Shown: positions 52,574 to 62,497 of the stretch, one piece after another
How positions within the stretch are numbered: the stretch's first letter is position 1
Layout: every line of letters starts with the position of its first letter
NCBI GenBank assembly: GCA_024236295.1
Contig: JACKKT010000004.1
Coordinates: forward strand, 1-64,000
Direction of reading: 5' to 3'
Length of the DNA: 64,000 nucleotides
From: Kordiimonadaceae bacterium
GTDB lineage: Bacteria > Pseudomonadota > Alphaproteobacteria > Sphingomonadales > Emcibacteraceae
Notes under the pieces: model-generated
Told to the model about the DNA's origin: nothing
Databases searched by the model: none
Seen by the model: only the letters and a program-made list of their open reading frames with translations
Made by a program: the position numbers and the translations under genes

Positions 52574-55039
52574 TTATTCACTTTTAAGTGAGTAAATGGG
52601 ATTAATTCTAGCCGCTGACCAAGCGCGAAGTGATGTGGTGGCATAGGCAAGTATAAAAGCGATTATACCGGCGATTAAATAGGGTGTAATTGACATGTTT
52701 ATTCGGTAGCTGAATCCGGCCAGCCAGTCATTCATCATAAGCCATGCAGCTGGCCAGGCGATAATATTCGCGATAATGACCAGCTTGGAAAGCTCCCAAG
52801 ATAACATTGCCACAATATTAAGAACTGAAGCGCCAAGGACTTTACGAACGCCAATTTCCTTGGTGCGGCGATCCGCAATAAAAGAAGCAAGACCGTAAAG
52901 GCCAATACAAGCAATCATCGCCGCTATTCCGGCAAATCCGATGAACATTCTGAAAACGCGTCCTTCAACTGCATAAAAGGAAGCATAATCCTCTTCCAGA
53001 AAGGAACGGCGGATCGGGTAAGATGGAACATGCTGTTGCCAAATTGAGTCAACAAAAGGAACAGCTTTGCTCATGTTCCCTTCACTGACTTTAATGACCA
53101 TTACTTGCTCGTTATCACCAAGCCCGAATGCTATTGCAGCAGGGGCAGATCTTATTGATCTAAAATGTGCATCCTCAACAACACCGACAATATTTGAGTC
53201 GATCCTGTAATTTGTATTGCCAAAGGAAAATGCAGCATATACCTGCTGGCCGATAGCATCTACTGGGTTTGTCCATCCGGCTTGTTTGGCAGCCGTTTCA
53301 TTTATAACCAGGCCTCCACTGACATGAGGGTTTTCAGGTGAAAATTGGGGCGTTCTGTCGGCTGCAAAATCATCACTTAGTGGACGCCCGGCTACCATAT
53401 TCATTCCCAATGTATCAAAGTAACCATCTGCCACGATAATAAGACGGGTGACGAGTTTAAAATCAGGGCTTTCCCCTTCTTTCGAATAGGTAGCTCCATC
53501 AGATAAATCCCATGTTGGGATGATAGACGCTGCAGAAACATTTTGAACCAATGAACTTTTTATCAACTGATCATGCATGGTCTGATATGCATCTCGCGCT
53601 TCCTGATTATTCAGGCGGACAACAATAACATCCTCAGGCTGATATCCGAGCGGTTTATTTAAGGCAAAATCAATCTGTCTGTTTACGACCCCTGTTGCTG
53701 AAATAAGACCGATGGCAATAGAAAACTGTAGGATAACAAGTCCAGCTCTTAATTTTGAGGACCCTATGCCATCAAACACACGTCCCTGAATGGCTTTGGC
53801 GGGAAGAACTCCAGATACGAACAAGGCAGGATAAAAACCCGATATTATACCGACTAGAAAGGTCGTTAAAATCAGACCACTTATAAAACCGCCACTATAT
53901 ATTTGATCCGCAGTCAGGGGAACACCTAGCATCGATCCAAAAAACGGCGCAAATATTTCAACAATGACGAGCGAACTGACGAGGGCGATCAGGGCCATGA
54001 CTGTTGATTCTAATATGAATTGCAGGGCTATTTGCTTACGGCTGGCTCCAAGCACCTTGCGCACGCCCACTTCTTTTATACGATTGCTGCTCTGGGCAAT
54101 TTGCATGTTAATGAAATTAAATGTTGCAATAATCAGCGTAAGCAGAGCGACAAAACCGAATATTGAAATATCAGATCTCTGGCGAGCCGGTTTGGATAGG
54201 CCAGTTACTGTATCCTTAACGGTCATTTCATTTTGAAGTTCTGTGTTAAAATGAATGTCATTTAACGGTTGAGCGTAAACAGCAATATTATTGGCAAAAT
54301 CACCACCAATATTGTTTTTTATATACTCATAAGCCTTGGCAGCAAAGACATCACCTGTAATATTTGGCGCAAGTCTTAAATAATGATAAAGCTGATCCGA
54401 AAAATTTCTTTCCCAGAAAGTCGGGTCATTCCATATAACAGGCAGCATTTCCATATTAACAAAAATATTGGAAACCTGATGCGAATTGCTTTTATTATTG
54501 TCAACAATGGCAGTTACCTGAAAATCATGGTTGCCGTCCAGGGTAAAACTTTTCCCAATGGCATCTTCACCGGGGAATAGTAGTTCTGCTGCCGCTTCTG
54601 TCAGAACGGCATTATTTAAATTGGAAAGGGCAGTCTCTGCTGATCCGCTTTTTACTTTATAGGAAAAGAAATCAAAGAAATTGGGATCAACGAAACTGAT
54701 GGTTTGATACTGCTTTTCGTCCCCGATGTTAAGCAGTCTTTCCGATAATGTAATCCTGGTCAGGTCTTCGACATCATCAGGATAGGCTTCAGCGATATTC
54801 TTTGATAACGGGTTGAAAAAAGTGGCGAAGCGGGCGCCTGAACTATTGCTTTCCCAGTTTAGCCGGTAAACACGGTCACTGCCCTTTACGGCTTTATCAA
54901 AAGACGTCTCATGGGCCACAAAAAGAATGATAAGAATGGACACGGCTAAACCAACCGCCAGTCCGATGATATTGATAGCGCTATAAAGTCTGAACTTCAG
55001 TATATTACGAAATGTCATATTTAAATAATTGGCAAACAT
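52574..55039 (-). CDS. FtsX/MacB-type ABC permease P4 (double module)
   Basis: An 821-residue permease starting MFANYLNMTFRNILKFRLYSAINIIGLAVGLAVS. It carries coupling motifs IKEVGVRKVLGAS and KEIGVRKVLGAS. It differs most from the others: AHETSFD in place of DELSYD, SWELSKLV where the rest have WQFSKPV, and the end NPIYSLKSE. The periplasmic domains are also distinct. GGAGAATAGG lies just before the ATG, and nine bases separate it from P3's stop. It is the outlier of the array. Confidence 0.88.
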   Translation of the reverse strand: MFANYLNMTFRNILKFRLYSAINIIGLAVGLAVSILIILFVAHETSFDKAVKGSDRVYRLNWESNSSGARFATFFNPLSKNIAEAYPDDVEDLTRITLSERLLNIGDEKQYQTISFVDPNFFDFFSYKVKSGSAETALSNLNNAVLTEAAAELLFPGEDAIGKSFTLDGNHDFQVTAIVDNNKSNSHQVSNIFVNMEMLPVIWNDPTFWERNFSDQLYHYLRLAPNITGDVFAAKAYEYIKNNIGGDFANNIAVYAQPLNDIHFNTELQNEMTVKDTVTGLSKPARQRSDISIFGFVALLTLIIATFNFINMQIAQSSNRIKEVGVRKVLGASRKQIALQFILESTVMALIALVSSLVIVEIFAPFFGSMLGVPLTADQIYSGGFISGLILTTFLVGIISGFYPALFVSGVLPAKAIQGRVFDGIGSSKLRAGLVILQFSIAIGLISATGVVNRQIDFALNKPLGYQPEDVIVVRLNNQEARDAYQTMHDQLIKSSLVQNVSAASIIPTWDLSDGATYSKEGESPDFKLVTRLIIVADGYFDTLGMNMVAGRPLSDDFAADRTPQFSPENPHVSGGLVINETAAKQAGWTNPVDAIGQQVYAAFSFGNTNYRIDSNIVGVVEDAHFRSIRSAPAAIAFGLGDNEQVMVIKVSEGNMSKAVPFVDSIWQQHVPSYPIRRSFLEEDYASFYAVEGRVFRMFIGFAGIAAMIACIGLYGLASFIADRRTKEIGVRKVLGASVLNIVAMLSWELSKLVIIANIIAWPAAWLMMNDWLAGFSYRINMSITPYLIAGIIAFILAYATTSLRAWSAARINPIYSLKSE

Positions 55040-55048
55040 CCTATTCTC

Positions 55049-57496
55049 CTATTCATATCTTAATGCGTTAATGGGATTGGACCGGGCGACCCGGATTGAA
55101 TTACTGGCGACAGTGATCCAGGCAATCAGCAGCGCGCCAATTCCGGCAATGAAGCAGAAGGCAATAACAAAAATATTATCAATGCGGTAAGAGAAGCCCT
55201 CTAACCATTTCACCATAAAGTAAAATGAAAACGGCCATGCAATGAGGTTGGCAAGGATGACCGGTTTGGAAAATTGCCAAACCAAAAGACGGACCACGTC
55301 AAATACACTGGCGCCCATGACTTTACGGATGCCAATTTCTTTTATTCTTCTTTCGGCAGTAAAGCTTGCAAGCCCGTATAGTCCAAGGCTTGAGATAACA
55401 ATGGCAAGTGAAGCGAAAATAAGGAATAAACGGCCCTGCTCCTGGTCGGCCTTATATTGTTCCATAATTTTTTCATCAAGAAATATCTGGCTCATTGGCA
55501 CTTGCGGGAAAAGCTCGCGCCAGATGTCGTTGATATCATTGACGAGTGTATCAATGTTTTGGGTTGAGTATTTAATGGTCAGTTTGTTGTAAAATTCCTG
55601 ATCGATATAGTAAAAGGTCGGATTGGTCGTTTCGCGCGTTGTCTGAAGATACAGATCAGGAATGACCCCGACTATGGTGTAGGCAACTTCATCAATAAGC
55701 TGCTTGCCCAGCGCATCATCAGCGCCTTTAAAGCCCAGTTTGGTAACGGCGGATTCGTTAATTAGGATATTGCCGTTTTTTTGCGGCTCTCCATAAAGGC
55801 GGGCTATATCATCGCCTCTTTCCGGCGAGAGATTTCGTCCTTTGTCCAGTTTTATGCCGTAAGTTGACAGATAATCCGGGTCAATACTTTCAATGCGCAG
55901 CAAGATAGGATCGCTTTTCCTGCCATCCACATCGCTGAAACCGATAAGGGCGACCATACGGTCTGCGGGAACGACGGAGCTTAATGTTGCTTGCTTAATC
56001 TCGGGAAGCTCAAGAAGCCGGTTTTTAAGGATTTGCGCCTTACCCATGACAAGCGGATCATTAATATGATCAAGGACCAGCAAATTTTCTTTATCAAAGC
56101 CAGCGTCACGATTAAAACTATAAGTAAGCTGTGAATAAACCACCAAAGCACAGACAATCAGCGAAATACAGATTGTAAACTGGGCAATCACCAGAAATGT
56201 TCTGAATTTTAACGATCCGACCGGTTCAGAGCGTCCTGCCGCAAGGATGCGACTGGGTCTGAACCCTGACATTATAAAGGCAGGGTGGGCCCCAGCCCCG
56301 AGGGCGACAATAAATGTCAGAATGATAAGGGACGCAAGTGTAATTGGTGAATGTAAGGCACCTATTTCCATTACTTTATCAATTAAAACATTGTAATAAG
56401 GCAGTATAATTTCAACCATTACCATTGCCAGTAGAAAAGCGACAAATGCCATTAATATAGCTTCGCTTAGAAACTGGAATATAATATCTTTTTTTTGTGC
56501 TCCGAGCACTTTTCTCAGAGCGACTTCTTTTGCCCGAAGGCTGGCACGTGCTGTAGATAGGTTCATAAAATTAAAACACGCAATGATCAGTATCATTACT
56601 GCTATCAGAAGGAAAGACACTATTGTTGTCATACTGCCTTTGGGTTTAATCCGCGCTGTAGGCGATCCTTTTAAATGAATGTCTGTAAGTGGAACAAGTT
56701 TTAGGTTCCATCTTTTGCTGGGTACAATTTGGTCGTTTGGTCGTGGCCCCCGTCTGTCCAGAAATTCAGGAAACCGATTTGAAATACTATCGGCAGTAAT
56801 GTCTGATTTCAATTTAACATAGATATATGTTCCAATTTCAAACCAGTCATCAAGCAGGGAAGGACGCTCATCATTTTTGGGAAATTCGCTGTAACTGAGC
56901 GGAATTGCTATATCCAGATTAAAATGTGTTGTGCGCGGTAAATCGGCGAAAATAGCGGTAACCCGATATCGATGATTGTTGCTGAAAATAAGTTCCTTGC
57001 CTATTGCATCGGTCGAACCAAAATACTTCAGGGCCATTTTTTCTGATATAACCACCGAAGCAGGATCTTTCAGCGCAGCTCCCACTGAACCTTTTAAAAA
57101 TGACATTCCGAATATCTGAAAAAAATTATTATCAACAAAGGCGACATTTTCTGAAAAATAATCATTGTCTTTTTGGATATTACGGTCCTGATAGGTTAGA
57201 CGGGCTGTCTCTTCAACTTCAGGAAAGTCGGCATCAATAAAAGGCTTTAGCGGTCCCATGGTTGCGGCCAGCTCGAAAGTCTTGGTCGATGGGGGATGGC
57301 TTATCAGTTCCAGACGAAAAATTCTGTCATTGTTTATTATCCAGTTGTCGAAACTCAGCTCATCTTTTACGAAAAGCATGATTAAAATACATGTGGCAAA
57401 CCCTGCGGCAAGTCCGAATATATTAATTGCGCTGAAAAGTTTATGTTTTAAAATATTGCGGCCGGCGCTGATCATGTAATTGCCTAGTTTCATCAT
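55049..57496 (-). CDS. FtsX/MacB-type ABC permease P3 (double module)
   Basis: An 815-residue permease beginning MMKLGNYMISAGRNILKHKLFSAINIFGLAAGFATCILIMLFVKDELSFD. Coupling motifs are AKEVALRKVLGAQ and KEIGIRKVMGAS, the last helices end NPINALRYE. Its N-terminus and C-terminal helices group it with P1 and P2, but the periplasmic domains differ. Its ATG overlaps the P2 stop by four bases, so translation is coupled. Confidence 0.88.
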   Translation of the reverse strand: MMKLGNYMISAGRNILKHKLFSAINIFGLAAGFATCILIMLFVKDELSFDNWIINNDRIFRLELISHPPSTKTFELAATMGPLKPFIDADFPEVEETARLTYQDRNIQKDNDYFSENVAFVDNNFFQIFGMSFLKGSVGAALKDPASVVISEKMALKYFGSTDAIGKELIFSNNHRYRVTAIFADLPRTTHFNLDIAIPLSYSEFPKNDERPSLLDDWFEIGTYIYVKLKSDITADSISNRFPEFLDRRGPRPNDQIVPSKRWNLKLVPLTDIHLKGSPTARIKPKGSMTTIVSFLLIAVMILIIACFNFMNLSTARASLRAKEVALRKVLGAQKKDIIFQFLSEAILMAFVAFLLAMVMVEIILPYYNVLIDKVMEIGALHSPITLASLIILTFIVALGAGAHPAFIMSGFRPSRILAAGRSEPVGSLKFRTFLVIAQFTICISLIVCALVVYSQLTYSFNRDAGFDKENLLVLDHINDPLVMGKAQILKNRLLELPEIKQATLSSVVPADRMVALIGFSDVDGRKSDPILLRIESIDPDYLSTYGIKLDKGRNLSPERGDDIARLYGEPQKNGNILINESAVTKLGFKGADDALGKQLIDEVAYTIVGVIPDLYLQTTRETTNPTFYYIDQEFYNKLTIKYSTQNIDTLVNDINDIWRELFPQVPMSQIFLDEKIMEQYKADQEQGRLFLIFASLAIVISSLGLYGLASFTAERRIKEIGIRKVMGASVFDVVRLLVWQFSKPVILANLIAWPFSFYFMVKWLEGFSYRIDNIFVIAFCFIAGIGALLIAWITVASNSIRVARSNPINALRYE

Positions 57497-59970
57497 TCGT
57501 ACCTTAATGCTTTAATGGGGTTGGCCATTGCGACCCGCATACTGTTTCCGGCAACAGTTATCCAAGCGATCAACAAAGCAGCAATTCCTGAAAGGATACA
57601 AAAGCCTAAAATTAATATGCTTTCTATTCGATAGGCAAAGCCCTCAAGCCAGATTGACATGGTGTAATAAGCGACTGGCCATGCAATTAAATTTGCAATA
57701 ATTACAGGTTTTGTGAACTGCCAGACCAATAGCTTGATAATATCAATGACTCTTGCACCAAGCACCTTTCTAACACCAATTTCCTTAGTACGGCGTTCGG
57801 CAGTAAAACTTGCCAAACCATACAGACCCAAACAGGCAATTAATATAGCAAGACCAGAAAAGGCCGCGAACATTGTCATTTCACCTTGCTCTGTTTGATA
57901 TTGCTGATCAAGTTGATCAATTGTGTGATTATATTCAAAAGGAATACTTGGGATCTCTCTCTCCCAAATTGCCCTGGTTTCTTCAACTATAGCAGTTGGC
58001 GAACCTGTGAACCGAACAGAAATAAATTGTGCATATTTTGTCATAAGCTCAAACATTTCGGGTCTGATTTCTTTTTTTAATGTATCGAGATAAACATTTG
58101 GGGCAACGCCAATAATTTGATATTCACGTATTAAATTTTCACCGTTATTCCCTATAGGACGATATAGAATTTTACCAATTGCATCTTCTGGGTTTTTAAA
58201 ACCAAATCGGTTAACAGCTGTTTCGTTTATGATGAGTGAACTGACAAAACCTTTTCCGGCTCTAATTTCTTCTGCTTCGGCTCTTTGGTCATTTTTATTA
58301 ATATCATATGTACGACCACTTAACATTTTAATGTCATAGGTTTCAAAAAAATCATAGCCTACTGTACGGTTGCCTATCAGAAGATTCTTGTTCTCAGGCA
58401 TATCGGGGGTTCTTAGGCTTGTATTGTTTTCTGTCGGAACTCCTGGAGCATCATTTGACCATGTAACACTTATAACATTTGGCAATCTTTTATATTCATC
58501 GACCAGCAACTGACGTTTTTCAACAGCAGCATCCCGATATAAATTTTTAATTATAAGAAGATTTTCCTTGTTAAATCCAAGATCTTTATTTTTTGCATAA
58601 ATCATTTGTCCATAAACGACAGCTGTTGAGACAAATAGGGTAATCGAAACGGCAAACTGAAAAATAACAAGAGCGGATCTTAATTTAAGGGAGACATTAT
58701 TATCAGTGGACTGGTTGGTTTTTAATATTTCGGCAGGCCTAAATCCTGACAAAACCAGGGCAGGATATATTCCACCTAATATTCCCACACCAAAAGCTAG
58801 TAAAAGCATGATGATTGTATCGAACGAAGCATATTCGAAGGAAAGTTCTTTTCCAATTATCTCATTATAAATGGGCAAAGCCATTTCAACCATAACTATG
58901 GATGTGAATAATGCAATCAATGTAATTAAGACAGATTCACCAATAAATTGAGTTATCAGGTTCTTTCTAGATGCCCCCATTACTTTGCGAAGGCTTACTT
59001 CCCTGGCACGGCTGCTGGCTCGTGCCGTGCTTAAATTCATAAAATTAATACTGGCGATAATCAGTATAAGAATTGCAACAGCCGAAAAAGTAAGCACTGT
59101 AGTCATGCTCCCCATTTTTTGATATTCTCCGATGCTAGGACCTGATAAATGCAGCTCTTTCACATTCTGGGAATTAAGTATAACAAAGCTTGAAACCGGA
59201 TCGTCACTACCACTATCTTCAAAGTTGCGGTCAATAAAGGCAGGCATTTGCTTATTAATTTCATCAATATCTGAACCGGGGTTCAATGAGAAATACAGAT
59301 GCGTGTTGACAGAATACCAGCTATCGAACATCCATTCCTGAGATTTCCATTCCTCTTCGACGATTTTAATTATTGCGACTGTATTTAGTTGGCTATTGTT
59401 AGGCATATCTTCAATAATTGCACCAATTTTAAAATCACGTTCAAAAACATCCGCATTGATGGTCATGGTTTGCCCCAGAGCATTGCCATTAGGGAAATAT
59501 TTATTGGCAAGTGTGTGGTTAATTATCAATCCATTAGGGTCGTTGATAGTATTATCCAGATCACCGGCAATAATGGAAAAATCAAAAATGTTGATGAAAT
59601 CAGGATCCGCGAGCGTAACTTGTTCATCAAAATATCTGCCGTTTTGAATAAAGGTTGATTTTTTACGTGCTTCACGAGATGCATGAATGATTTGAGGAAA
59701 ATCTTTCTTTAATGCATGAACAATTGGGCCTGCTGAAGCGGAAAATTCCATAGGTGGACGTCCCGACGGCAAGAATGTCTGATGCATTCGATAAATGTTT
59801 TTGCTGTTGGCCCAGAAATTATCATAAGAGATTTCATCACGGACAAAAAGCGCAATGAGCATGCATGAAGTAAGCCCGATTGCCAGACCAAGAATATTGA
59901 TCATACTAAAAAGTTTATGATTATAAATATTGCGCCAGGCACTTATGAAATAATTTTTAAACAGCATCAT
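57493..59970 (-). CDS. FtsX/MacB-type ABC permease P2 (double module)
   Basis: An 825-residue permease, MMLFKNYFISAWRNIYNHKLFSMINILGLAIGLTSCMLIALFVRDEISYDNFW. Coupling motifs are AREVSLRKVMGAS and KEIGVRKVLGAR; it ends NPIKALRYE. It is the closest relative of P1, with matching periplasmic stretches (TAVVYGQMIYAKNKDLGFNKENLL vs TAVVYGQMLYAKNMNLGYDKENIL). The start overlaps the P1 stop by four bases. It is slightly more AT-rich than P3-P6. Confidence 0.88.
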   Translation of the reverse strand: MMLFKNYFISAWRNIYNHKLFSMINILGLAIGLTSCMLIALFVRDEISYDNFWANSKNIYRMHQTFLPSGRPPMEFSASAGPIVHALKKDFPQIIHASREARKKSTFIQNGRYFDEQVTLADPDFINIFDFSIIAGDLDNTINDPNGLIINHTLANKYFPNGNALGQTMTINADVFERDFKIGAIIEDMPNNSQLNTVAIIKIVEEEWKSQEWMFDSWYSVNTHLYFSLNPGSDIDEINKQMPAFIDRNFEDSGSDDPVSSFVILNSQNVKELHLSGPSIGEYQKMGSMTTVLTFSAVAILILIIASINFMNLSTARASSRAREVSLRKVMGASRKNLITQFIGESVLITLIALFTSIVMVEMALPIYNEIIGKELSFEYASFDTIIMLLLAFGVGILGGIYPALVLSGFRPAEILKTNQSTDNNVSLKLRSALVIFQFAVSITLFVSTAVVYGQMIYAKNKDLGFNKENLLIIKNLYRDAAVEKRQLLVDEYKRLPNVISVTWSNDAPGVPTENNTSLRTPDMPENKNLLIGNRTVGYDFFETYDIKMLSGRTYDINKNDQRAEAEEIRAGKGFVSSLIINETAVNRFGFKNPEDAIGKILYRPIGNNGENLIREYQIIGVAPNVYLDTLKKEIRPEMFELMTKYAQFISVRFTGSPTAIVEETRAIWEREIPSIPFEYNHTIDQLDQQYQTEQGEMTMFAAFSGLAILIACLGLYGLASFTAERRTKEIGVRKVLGARVIDIIKLLVWQFTKPVIIANLIAWPVAYYTMSIWLEGFAYRIESILILGFCILSGIAALLIAWITVAGNSMRVAMANPIKALRYE

Positions 59971-62450
59971 TCATACCTTAACGCCTTAATGGGGTTAGCT
60001 CTTGCGACACGCATGCTGTTGCCTGCGACTGTGCTCCAGGCGATAATCAGTGCTGTAAAGGCTGCCAGTAGGCAAAACCCTAGAATAAAGAAATCTTCTA
60101 TACGGTAAACAAAACTTTCAAGCCAGAGTGTCATTGTGAAATAAGAGATTGGCCAGGCAATTAGATTTGCAATCAGTACAGGCTTTGAAAATTGCCAGAT
60201 TAGAAGCTTTACAACATCAAAGACGCTTGCGCCCATGACTTTACGAATTCCTATTTCTTTGGTTCTACGCTCTGCTGTATAGCTAGCAAGTCCGTAAAGC
60301 CCAAGGCAGGCGACAAGTATAGCAAGGCAAGAGAAGGCCGCAAACATAGCTGCCTGACCCTGTTCGGCATTATATTGTTTCGCGACTGCGGCAGATATGA
60401 AATCATAATTGAAAGGGATGCTGGGTATTTCCTGCTCCCATAGTTTTCTGACCTGTTCCGTGAAGGCAACCGGGCTACCGGAGAAACGGGCAGATATCAC
60501 ACTCCCGTAATTAACCGACAGATCGTAAATTTCAGGACGTATTGTTGATTTTAAACTATCAAAATGTATATCTGGCACGACACCAATAATTTCATAGGTT
60601 GCTTCTAAATTCTCGCTTGGGTTTCCCTTGGAAATAAAAACCAATTTACCAATTGCATTATCTGCGGTGCCCAGTCCCAATCTTCTTAACGCAGACTCGT
60701 TAACGATTATGGAACCTGTATAATTAAGCCCTTTTCTTAAGTCATCTGTTAAGACCTCTCTGTCGCCGCGTTCAATGCTATATTCTCGGCCGGAAATAAG
60801 GGGAACTTTATATGTTTTGAAATAATCAAATCCTATTTCTCTGCTTCCTATAAGTGACGCATCTTCAAGGGCCTGCTTCTCCGTTCTTACGAGAGTATTA
60901 TTATTATTGCCAGATTCAGGCATAAAATTTGACCAGGTGACCGAAATGGCATTCGGCATTCTTCTGATTTCATCAACTAATAATGGTAGTTTTTTAAGTA
61001 CAACATCGCGGTAAACCTCTTTAACGGCCAGAATATTTTCCTTGTCATATCCAAGGTTCATATTTTTGGCATAAAGCATCTGACCGTAAACAACGGCGGT
61101 GGAGACAAAAAGAGTAATTGATACCGCAAACTGAACGATCACCAGAATTGACCGAAGTTTAATGGAGGCGTCAGATTCTGCTGATTTGTTTGCTTTCAAT
61201 GTTTCTGATGGGCGAAAATGTGAAAGTATAAATGCAGGATATGACCCACCAAGGAGACCAACAAATATGGCAAGAGCCGCAACATAAATCAGGTCTGCTG
61301 ATGCGTAATTAATCCTCAGGGTTTTTCCCAAAATTTCATTATATATGGGCAAGGCAAATTCAACAAAGACTATAGCCATTATCATGCCAATGGCTGTAAT
61401 TAGAATTGATTCACCCAAAAACTGAATTATTAAGTCTTTTCTGGATGCACCGAGCACTTTACGAAGGCTAACTTCTTTAGCACGGCTACTGGCACGGGCC
61501 GTACTTAAATTCATAAAATTAATAGCCGCGATTATAAGAATAAGAAAAGCGACTGTAGAGAATATTATAACAGTATTCATATCGCCAATTTCATGATATT
61601 CGCCATCGCCTTTGGCTTTAAGATGTAAATCCTTAATACTCATTGAAGTCATATGGACAAAATCGGAGGTTTTGGCACCTGTGCCGCCAAAGGGAAGCTT
61701 TGGAAAATTTCTATCAATAAACTCCGACCATGAATTATTTATACTTTTTATGTCGGCGCCTTTTTTGAGGGTAAAAAACATATGGGAGTTAACCGAAAAC
61801 CAGGCATCAAACATCCAGTCTTTTTCTTTCCATGCAGGTTCATCAATAGCAACCAGTGCATCAGTAATTACCTGACTGTTTTTTGCCATATCCTTTATGA
61901 CTGCGGCGACTTTATAATCACGTTTGTAGCTGTCAAAATCGATTGTTATAATTTTTCCAATTGCATTGTTGGAACCAAAATATTTCTTGGCAAGTTTTTC
62001 GGTAAGGACAATATTATTCAAACTTTTAAGCGCTGTATTCAAATCACCCTCTACAGCTTCAAGATCAAAAATATTTATAAAATCTTCATCAACCAAACTG
62101 ATATCATCAACGAAATAGTGATTATTTATGATAATGGTCGGTTCCTGACTGGCGAGACGGCTGGCATGTTCAACCTGGGGAAAATCCTTCAATAATGCAT
62201 GAATTACAGGACCGGGGGTCATAACCATGTCCATTGGGTCTCTTCCAGGAACGCTGAATGTAATATGGGTTCGGTATATCTGATCGGCCTTTGACCAGAA
62301 TTTATCGTAGGAAAGCTCATCACGCACGAAAAGTGCAATGAGAATACAGGCAGCTAGGCCTATTGCGAGACCAAATATATTGATTGCACTAAAAAGCTTA
62401 TGTTTAAAAATATTGCGCCAGGCGCTTATAAGATAATTGTTAAGTAGCAT
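59967..62450 (-). CDS. FtsX/MacB-type ABC permease P1 (double module)
   Basis: An 827-residue permease, first of the six after the ATPase. It begins MLLNNYLISAWRNIFKHKLFSAINIFGLAIGLAACILIALFVRDELSYDKFW. TM1 spans about residues 22-43, module 1 helices lie near 290-430, and module 2 helices near 695-810. Coupling motifs are AKEVSLRKVLGAS and KEIGIRKVMGAS, where helical loops meet the ATPase. CAGGA precedes the ATG at a good distance. Each such protein contains two half-permeases, so one chain could pair with two ATPase subunits. Confidence 0.88.
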   Translation of the reverse strand: MLLNNYLISAWRNIFKHKLFSAINIFGLAIGLAACILIALFVRDELSYDKFWSKADQIYRTHITFSVPGRDPMDMVMTPGPVIHALLKDFPQVEHASRLASQEPTIIINNHYFVDDISLVDEDFINIFDLEAVEGDLNTALKSLNNIVLTEKLAKKYFGSNNAIGKIITIDFDSYKRDYKVAAVIKDMAKNSQVITDALVAIDEPAWKEKDWMFDAWFSVNSHMFFTLKKGADIKSINNSWSEFIDRNFPKLPFGGTGAKTSDFVHMTSMSIKDLHLKAKGDGEYHEIGDMNTVIIFSTVAFLILIIAAINFMNLSTARASSRAKEVSLRKVLGASRKDLIIQFLGESILITAIGMIMAIVFVEFALPIYNEILGKTLRINYASADLIYVAALAIFVGLLGGSYPAFILSHFRPSETLKANKSAESDASIKLRSILVIVQFAVSITLFVSTAVVYGQMLYAKNMNLGYDKENILAVKEVYRDVVLKKLPLLVDEIRRMPNAISVTWSNFMPESGNNNNTLVRTEKQALEDASLIGSREIGFDYFKTYKVPLISGREYSIERGDREVLTDDLRKGLNYTGSIIVNESALRRLGLGTADNAIGKLVFISKGNPSENLEATYEIIGVVPDIHFDSLKSTIRPEIYDLSVNYGSVISARFSGSPVAFTEQVRKLWEQEIPSIPFNYDFISAAVAKQYNAEQGQAAMFAAFSCLAILVACLGLYGLASYTAERRTKEIGIRKVMGASVFDVVKLLIWQFSKPVLIANLIAWPISYFTMTLWLESFVYRIEDFFILGFCLLAAFTALIIAWSTVAGNSMRVARANPIKALRYE

Positions 62451-62497
62451 TTCTTCATCCTGATTGGGTCCCTACTCCCGTGATATTCAAAATGATT

